The notes under the pieces are model-generated. The model was not told the origin of the DNA. It searched no databases and saw only the letters and a program-made list of their open reading frames with translations. Source: Prevotellaceae bacterium (lineage in GTDB: Bacteria > Bacteroidota > Bacteroidia > Bacteroidales > UBA932). From it: DNA of 11,972 bases. Positions 7,669-11,972 of the stretch are shown here, one piece after another. Position numbers and translations under genes: made by a program. How positions within the stretch are numbered: position 1 is the stretch's first letter; each line of letters begins with the position of its first letter. Where the stretch lies: NCBI GenBank assembly GCA_031273285.1, contig JAISSE010000113.1, positions 1-11,972 on the forward strand, read 5' to 3'.

Positions 7669-8691
7669 ATGAGTAAAAGCAAAAGGAAAAAAGCGGAAGA
7701 ATCGGCTTTCCCGGTTTTTATCAATCCGAAGACGGATTTCGGATTTAAAAAAATCTTCGGCAATAAGGAAAGGCTGATGGCTTTTCTGAATGCGGTACTG
7801 TCGGAAAATGTTGTGTATATTGAGTATATCCCGCAGGAACAGCTTGGAGAAAGGGCGGAAGACCGCAAAGCCATTTATGACCTTTACTGCAAAAACAGTA
7901 AAGGCGAACGGTTTATCGTAGAAATGCAAAAAGCCGGACAACCGAATTTTGCGGACAGAGCGCTGTTTTATTCAACCTATCCGATACGGGCGCAGGCTCC
8001 CAAAGGCAAAATTAAACTGAAGGATAAAAGTGGTAAAACGGTCTTAAAACCATGGGATTATTTTCTTAATAAAGTTTATTTCATAGCCATTCTGGATTTC
8101 GTACTGTTTGAGGAAGAATCGGCTAAGGATATTGTTATGGAGGAAATTGAGCTGATAAGGAAAAATTCCGGCATCGCTTTTACCGACAAGTTGAAATTTG
8201 TAATAATAGAATTGCCGAAATTCAGCAAGACGGAAGCGGAATCGGAGACCCCGACGGACAAATGGCTTTATTCCCTGAAAAACATGGAATATCTGCATCA
8301 GTGTCCCGAACAGTTTGACGAAGAAATATTTCAAAATTTATACGAAGAAGCACAAATCAATAAATTAAAACCCGAAGAAATGGAAGCATATAACAAAAGT
8401 ATTCTGGAATACGACGATGTTGTTCTTGCCGTGGATTATGCCGAATCAAGAGGCGAACTAAGAGGCGAAAAAAGAGGCATACAAATAGGCGAACAAAGGG
8501 GCATACGGATAGGCGAGAAAAAAGGTATGCAAATAGGCGAGCAAAAAGGCATACGGATAGGCGAGCAAAAAGGGAAAACATCCGTTGTTCTCAATTTGTA
8601 TCGGAGAGGTTTGCCCATAGAAGATATCGCTGATATCACAAACTTCACGGTTGAACAGGTCAAAGATATTTTATCCGAAAATGTCCGGTAA
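7669..8691 (+). CDS. Rpn-family / PD-(D/E)XK nuclease transposase-like protein
   Basis: The 340-residue protein starts MSKSKRKK and then has the family opening INPKTDFGFKKIFGNKERLM (residues 18-37). Residues 64-87 carry the nuclease core: Asp71 in AIYDLYC and Glu85-Met-Gln87 in FIVEMQ, the D...ExQ variant of the PD-(D/E)XK site. Next come FADRALFYSTYPIRAQ and a helical segment, then five octapeptide repeats (residues 261-300) of the form KGIRIGEQ, and a C-terminal helical motif, GLPIEDIADITNFTVEQV. Members of this family (PDDEXK_2, related to E. coli RpnA-E, recombination-promoting nucleases) cut DNA and are implicated in horizontal transfer or phage defence; most copies are uncharacterised. 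The gene stands alone on the plus strand between a divergent receptor and a convergent operon, as expected for an accessory insertion. No terminal inverted repeats were found. The nuclease site appears intact. Confidence 0.88.
   Translation: MSKSKRKKAEESAFPVFINPKTDFGFKKIFGNKERLMAFLNAVLSENVVYIEYIPQEQLGERAEDRKAIYDLYCKNSKGERFIVEMQKAGQPNFADRALFYSTYPIRAQAPKGKIKLKDKSGKTVLKPWDYFLNKVYFIAILDFVLFEEESAKDIVMEEIELIRKNSGIAFTDKLKFVIIELPKFSKTEAESETPTDKWLYSLKNMEYLHQCPEQFDEEIFQNLYEEAQINKLKPEEMEAYNKSILEYDDVVLAVDYAESRGELRGEKRGIQIGEQRGIRIGEKKGMQIGEQKGIRIGEQKGKTSVVLNLYRRGLPIEDIADITNFTVEQVKDILSENVR
8449..8568 (+). repeat. Five in-frame 24-bp repeats in the rpn-like gene
   Basis: Units begin at 8449, 8473, 8497, 8521 and 8545 and encode RGELRGEK, RGIQIGEQ, RGIRIGEK, KGMQIGEQ and KGIRIGEQ. 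The first is the most diverged. Units 3 and 5 share GGCATACGGATAGGCGAG. The unit is a multiple of three, so gain or loss of copies keeps the frame and changes only the length of this charged linker. Repeats of this type are typical for the family. Confidence 0.9.
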
Positions 8692-8710
8692 ATAAAAGAG
8701 AGGAACAGGC

Positions 8711-8743
8711 GATGTCGTTTTGGTCATGGATTATGTCGAGCTA
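8711..8743 (+). pseudogene. Probable remnant of a second rpn-like gene
   Basis: This 33-base stretch, just downstream of the intact gene, matches its bases 8416-8448 at 25 positions. The encoded peptides are GDVVLVMDYVEL here and DDVVLAVDYAES in the intact gene. The similarity ends where the octapeptide repeats would begin and no other parts of the gene are recognisable. It looks like a scrap left by deletion or recombination in a second, diverged copy. Its shortness leaves room for chance. Confidence 0.4.
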
Positions 8744-8769
8744 AAAATCAGCGTCGGCTTGACTGTTAT

Positions 8770-8797
8770 TATTCGTTATTCTCTATTCGTTATTCAC
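8770..8797. repeat. 14-bp tandem repeat overlapping the 3' end of prmA
   Basis: TATTCGTTATTC occurs at 8770-8781 and again at 8784-8795, the second copy 14 bases on. The prmA stop codon (complement of 8783-8785) lies between them, so the last residues of PrmA (VNNE) are encoded by repeat sequence. The complement, GAATAACGAATA, resembles the low-complexity AATTACGAA words near 4526-4584. Confidence 0.65.
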
Positions 8798-9643
8798 TGC
8801 ATTCGAATCCCGCAAATACATCACGACCGCCCATTTGTTGCGTACCGATTCCATGTTTTTACTTAAACCCAGAGAAGTAGCCCTGTCCGTAAGAACCGGA
8901 ATATCCTCCCTGTAAAATCCGCTGATTATCAGTATTCCGTTTTTGTTCAGGCTTTTGACATATCCTTCCATGTCGTCAAGCAATACATTTCTGTTTATAT
9001 TGGCAACGATTATATCGAATTTCCGGTTTTCGATCGAAAGCAGATTTCCCTCAAAGATATCCGTTTTGTCGGAAACATTGTTGATAGCGGCATTTTCGAC
9101 GGCATTTTCAACCGCCGTGGGGTCATTATCAATAGCCGTTACGCTCGACGCCCCCCTCACAGCCGCCAAAATTCCCAGAATGCCCGTTCCGCAACCCATA
9201 TCAAGAAATGTTTTCCCTTCAATATTAAGACTCATAATCGCTTCGACGCAGAGATGCGTGGTTTCGTGATGTCCGGTGCCGAATGTCATTTTTGGATTGA
9301 TCAGTATTTTGCAGGCAGCATCGGGCAAATCGCGGTGAAAAGATGCGTAAACAACACATTTGTCGGCAATAACAACCGGTTCGAAGTTCGATTCCCAGAC
9401 ATTGTTCCAGTTTGCGGATTTTATTTCTTCGACGGAATACGTTAACGTTCCGATGAAAGCGTTGTCCGCCGACAACCGGTCAAGAACGGATTTGTCGAAA
9501 TCATTTTTACGCAGATAGGCATTCAGTATTCCATCTTCTTCCTCGAACGATTCAACCCCCGCGTCAGCCAGTTCGGCAATCAGAATATCGGATAACATCC
9601 CGTCGTTTCCAATATTTATCGTCAATTTAATATAATCGGACAT
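8783..9643 (-). CDS. prmA: Ribosomal protein L11 methyltransferase PrmA
   Basis: PrmA transfers methyl groups from S-adenosylmethionine to ribosomal protein L11 in the cytoplasm. The 286-residue product has the N-terminal L11-recognition region (about 1-100), the family motif NPKMTFGTGHHETT (116-129), SAM motif I LDMGCGTG (147-154), the acidic residue of motif II in AIDND (170-174) and VANIN (213-217) at the substrate-binding position. Length agrees with the family. The ATG at 9643 was chosen over an in-frame TTG at 9649 that would add three residues and abut the previous stop. It is the last gene of the cluster, 6 bases after the yhbP-like gene. Odd point: the family core ends near WAVVMYLR, and the short tail DSNAVNNE runs into tandem-repeat DNA. 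Confidence 0.95.
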   Translation of the reverse strand: MSDYIKLTINIGNDGMLSDILIAELADAGVESFEEEDGILNAYLRKNDFDKSVLDRLSADNAFIGTLTYSVEEIKSANWNNVWESNFEPVVIADKCVVYASFHRDLPDAACKILINPKMTFGTGHHETTHLCVEAIMSLNIEGKTFLDMGCGTGILGILAAVRGASSVTAIDNDPTAVENAVENAAINNVSDKTDIFEGNLLSIENRKFDIIVANINRNVLLDDMEGYVKSLNKNGILIISGFYREDIPVLTDRATSLGLSKNMESVRNKWAVVMYLRDSNAVNNE

Positions 9644-9649
9644 AGACAA

Positions 9650-10090
9650 TTACAAATTACTGTTTTCATTTTTTTCCCAGACAAGTTTTCTGCCGAAACC
9701 AAGTCGGTTGTCGGTAAATTTCGTATAGGTTAATTCTACAACCCAGACAGGCGTTCCGGACAGGACGGCGTACGGAAAACGTCTCAGATAAGTCGCTATT
9801 GCTTTGGTTTTGAGTTTTCCCGAAACTTCCATCATTTTTCCGCAAAATTGCAGTCCCCGTATTTTACCCACTGTTTCGGTTTCCAAAACGATGGAACCCG
9901 CAACGACGGGATTTTCGGATACGTCCGATATATGTTTCGTATTCCTGTCGGAAGTAAACACCAGACAAAACTCCTTTTCCAGCAGGGCATAGAACATGTT
10001 GGAACAGTACGGCGCCGAAGCGGCGCAGGTAGCCAGAGTAAGCACGTGATGGCTTTTAATAAATTCTATTACAGAGATATCCGGCAACAT
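9650..10090 (-). CDS. yhbP: YhbP/UPF0306 family protein (PNPOx-like split barrel)
   Basis: The 146-residue protein matches the pattern of E. coli YhbP (UPF0306), a small cytoplasmic protein with the flavin-reductase/pyridoxamine-phosphate-oxidase split-barrel fold and no firmly assigned function. Visible family motifs are the N-terminal helix and strand IKSHHVLTLAT (11-21) leading to APYCSNMFYAL (26-36), the core GKIRGLQFCGKM (75-86), YLRRFPYA (101-108), PVWVVEL (114-120) and KFTDNRLGFGRKLVW (124-138). Length is as expected. The ATG lies 3 bases after the gldF stop, and the stop is 6 bases before prmA, so translation is probably coupled within one transcript. FMN or heme binding is possible from the fold but is not proven for this family. 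The symbol is given by similarity only. Confidence 0.85.
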   Translation of the reverse strand: MLPDISVIEFIKSHHVLTLATCAASAPYCSNMFYALLEKEFCLVFTSDRNTKHISDVSENPVVAGSIVLETETVGKIRGLQFCGKMMEVSGKLKTKAIATYLRRFPYAVLSGTPVWVVELTYTKFTDNRLGFGRKLVWEKNENSNL

Positions 10091-10093
10091 ATC

Positions 10094-10825
10094 CTACCAT
10101 TTGCGCGATTGCAGCTTCAAACGCGCCGCGCCTGCAAACACGGCGGAAACAATCACAAAATACATAATGTCGCGTATATCTATAACTCCGCGGCTCAACG
10201 ATTTATAATGTTCGTTGATACCCATGGAAATTATAAAAGCATTGACGGATTTCAGCGTCGCCATTGAAGCCAGTCCGTCGAAGCCCGCATAGGCAAAAAA
10301 ACATAGAACCGCCGACACGATAAAAGCCACTATCTGATTATCCGTCAATGACGATGCAAATATCCCGATAGCGGCATATGCCGAAGCAAGAAAAAACAAT
10401 CCGATAAACGACCCCCATGTTCCGCCCGAATCAATGTTGCCAGTCGGATTACCTGTATAATAAACGGTAGCGAAATATATCAGACAGGGTATCAGCGAGA
10501 ACAGCACAAGTGTTACGGCGGCAAGATATTTAGCCATCACCAGCTGCATTTCGGATATCGGATGAGTCAATAACAGTTCTATCGTACCGGTCTTGCGTTC
10601 TTCCGCAAAACTGCGCATCGTTACCGCCGGTACAAGAAACAGAAAAACCCAGGGCGCGATGAAAAACAAAGTGTCAATCGAGGCATATCCTCCGTCCAGT
10701 ATGTTGAACTCGCCCGGATTAATCCACATAAACCAGCCCGTAAGCGCCAGAAATACAACGATTGCAATATATCCGGTCAATGATGAAAAAAATGATACTA
10801 TCTCCTTTTTGTAAATGCTGTACAT
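10094..10825 (-). CDS. gldF: ABC-2 type permease, GldF-like
   Basis: The 243-residue inner-membrane protein has about six membrane segments (around residues 18-35, 52-70, 98-120, 138-158, 164-182 and 218-234). It opens MYSIYKKEIVSFFSSLTGYI, as in GldF of Bacteroidota, and has the ABC-2 permease signature MRSFAEERKTGTIELLLTHP at 70-89. GldF is thought to form a transporter with the ATPase GldA and the periplasmic-domain protein GldG. It was named from gliding motility, but occurs in many non-gliding Bacteroidales. The ATG at 10825 lies inside the end of meaB, a 28-base overlap, which implies translational coupling. GldG is normally encoded directly after GldF, but here a YhbP-like gene follows after 3 bases. 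The partner may be elsewhere, or this may be a stand-alone permease of the same family. Confidence 0.85.
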   Translation of the reverse strand: MYSIYKKEIVSFFSSLTGYIAIVVFLALTGWFMWINPGEFNILDGGYASIDTLFFIAPWVFLFLVPAVTMRSFAEERKTGTIELLLTHPISEMQLVMAKYLAAVTLVLFSLIPCLIYFATVYYTGNPTGNIDSGGTWGSFIGLFFLASAYAAIGIFASSLTDNQIVAFIVSAVLCFFAYAGFDGLASMATLKSVNAFIISMGINEHYKSLSRGVIDIRDIMYFVIVSAVFAGAARLKLQSRKW

Positions 10826-11925
10826 GTCCGTGTTGCTTCAAAATATTTGTCTAAAAGTTCCCTGGCTGCGATAAACGACGAAATTTCATCTGCGGCAACT
10901 TTGTCTTCATAGCCCTGTAGCAAACTGCAAATATGAGGACTGGAATAAAAATTATTCTGCAGTGTGTCGTTTATTGTTTCATACATCCAGAATTTGGTCT
11001 GTTCCTGACGGTTCGACTGAAAAAAACCGCTGCTTTTTGTCAGCGACATATAGTCGTCGATTGACGACCAGATTTCTTCCATCCCTGTTTTTTCTTTGGA
11101 CGAAGCGGTGAGCACCTTCGGAGTCCATTTTGAAGCCGTCGGGGGAAACAGGTGCATTGCGCTCTGATACTGTGCCTTTGCCTGCATGGCTTTTAATATG
11201 TTGTTCCCGTCGGCTTTGTTGATAACAATCATGTTTGCCATCTCCATTATCCCCCTTTTGATTCCCTGCAATTCGTCGCCTGCTCCGGAAATCATCAGCA
11301 GGAGAAAGAAATCGACCATGGAATGTACGGCGGTTTCCGATTGCCCCACGCCTACGGTTTCGATAAAAACGGTATCGAATCCTGCGGCTTCGCAGAGAAT
11401 CACTGTTTCTCTTGTTTTGCGGGCAACGCCTCCCAGCGAACCGGCAGAAGGACTGGGACGTATAAACGCATGGGGGTCGCAGCTAAGTTCGACCATCCTT
11501 GTTTTGTCGCCGAGTATGCTGCCTTTCGACCGCTCGCTGCTGGGGTCGATTGCCAGTACGGCAAGTTTGTGTCCCCACGAAGTGATTTTTTTCCCGAATG
11601 CCTCGATAAATGTACTTTTCCCTGCGCCCGGTACTCCCGTTATCCCTATGCGTACGGATTTTCCCGAATGAGGAAGACATTTTTCTATGATTGCCTGAGC
11701 CATTTCGTGATGCTCGTCGAGAAGACTTTCGACAAGGGTGATGGCTTTGCCGAGAATCGTTATGTTGCCTTCCAAAATGCCCTCCAGATACTGTTCCGTT
11801 GTGAGAGGTTTCTTTTTGTTCCTCTTTATTCGCGCCATTGCATCCGGATTAACAAGAGGCGGTTGTTCTACTCCGGGATTGACTGTCAAAGCGCTTTTAT
11901 CCAATAATTCATCCATTTGTAACAT
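10798..11925 (-). CDS. meaB: Methylmalonyl-CoA mutase-associated GTPase MeaB
   Basis: MeaB is a cytoplasmic G3E-family GTPase that gates adenosylcobalamin delivery to methylmalonyl-CoA mutase and protects it from inactivation; in Bacteroidales this supports the succinate-propionate route. The 375-residue protein has a helical N-terminal arm, Walker A GVPGAGKST (97-105), AIDPSSERSKGSILGDKTRM (125-144), the switch region IETVGVGQSE (188-197), the base-recognition motif NKAD (236-239) and a helical C-terminal dimerisation region. Length is slightly above the usual 310-370. It heads the four-gene cluster. The mutase genes are not in the window; they might lie beyond the right edge or elsewhere. 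Met4 (11916) is an alternative start, and would suit the very short predicted leader better. Confidence 0.95.
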   Translation of the reverse strand: MLQMDELLDKSALTVNPGVEQPPLVNPDAMARIKRNKKKPLTTEQYLEGILEGNITILGKAITLVESLLDEHHEMAQAIIEKCLPHSGKSVRIGITGVPGAGKSTFIEAFGKKITSWGHKLAVLAIDPSSERSKGSILGDKTRMVELSCDPHAFIRPSPSAGSLGGVARKTRETVILCEAAGFDTVFIETVGVGQSETAVHSMVDFFLLLMISGAGDELQGIKRGIMEMANMIVINKADGNNILKAMQAKAQYQSAMHLFPPTASKWTPKVLTASSKEKTGMEEIWSSIDDYMSLTKSSGFFQSNRQEQTKFWMYETINDTLQNNFYSSPHICSLLQGYEDKVAADEISSFIAARELLDKYFEATRTCTAFTKRR

Positions 11926-11938
11926 CGTTGTCAGCCGG

Positions 11939-11946
11939 CAAAATTA
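11939..11946 (-). promoter_or_regulatory. -7 promoter element of the meaB-gldF-yhbP-prmA cluster
   Basis: On the minus strand this reads TAATTTTG, a full match to TAnnTTTG. Transcription would begin near 11932, only about 7 bases before the ATG at 11925 and 16 before Met4. The -33 region is not clear: a TTTG at 11959-11962 is closer than the usual spacing. Confidence 0.5.
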
Positions 11947-11972
11947 GTAAAATTTCGACAAATCGAAAAAAA

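Noticed and set aside
8449..8568. Regular repeats considered as a CRISPR array
   Set aside because: The 24-bp units are contiguous without spacers and are in frame within a coding sequence.
7258..8782. Intact insertion sequence around the rpn-like gene
   Set aside because: No terminal inverted repeats or target-site duplication were found around the gene.
11323..11907. 194-codon open frame on the plus strand
   Set aside because: It is antisense to meaB, whose GTPase motifs fix the coding strand.
11926..11972. Cobalamin riboswitch upstream of meaB
   Set aside because: Only 47 bases are available before the window ends, and no B12-box-like sequence is visible; a promoter element lies right next to the start.

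Overview
The window reads as chromosome of a Bacteroidota (Bacteroidales-like) bacterium. The evidence is a TonB-dependent outer-membrane receptor with a CarboxypepD_reg-like N-domain, a GldF-type ABC-2 permease, a secreted plant-glycan hydrolase, the characteristic N-terminus of a Bacteroidales acyl-CoA dehydrogenase, MeaB (methylmalonyl-CoA/propionate metabolism), -7 elements of the Bacteroidota TAnnTTTG type, and almost no Shine-Dalgarno sequences. No rRNA, tRNA, CRISPR array or complete insertion sequence was seen.

Layout. (1) 1-261, minus: 5' end of an acyl-CoA dehydrogenase gene running off the left edge. (2) 262-1018: a long spacer with a GC-rich inverted-repeat element (731-877) and, close to the next gene, a palindrome and a -7 promoter element. 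(3) 1019-4387, plus: one large secreted enzyme joining a GH43 domain to a GH95 (alpha-L-fucosidase family) domain, followed by a strong intrinsic terminator and a repeat-filled spacer. (4) 4636-7257, minus: a TonB-dependent receptor, convergent with the hydrolase and with no SusD partner in view. (5) 7258-7668: an AT-rich divergent spacer. (6) 7669-8691, plus: an Rpn/PD-(D/E)XK transposase-like nuclease with five 24-bp repeats in its C-terminal part, followed by what looks like the remnant of a second copy. (7) 8783-11925, minus: a tight four-gene cluster in the order meaB, gldF, yhbP-like, prmA, with joins of 28 nt overlap, 3 nt gap and 6 nt gap.

How the parts may work together. The hydrolase could release L-arabinose or D-xylose and L-fucose or L-galactose side groups from plant polysaccharide, and the adjacent receptor could import a product. 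Convergent orientation and the lack of SusD or a regulator make that pairing a guess. The meaB cluster is probably one transcript. It combines unrelated housekeeping functions: B12-mutase chaperone, membrane transport, a flavin-fold protein and ribosomal protein methylation. GldF has no GldG next to it.

I did not find a clearly new system. The points most worth a second look are the GH43-GH95 fusion, the 15-bp word found in opposite orientations on either side of that gene, the rpn repeats plus rpn remnant, and gldF without gldG.
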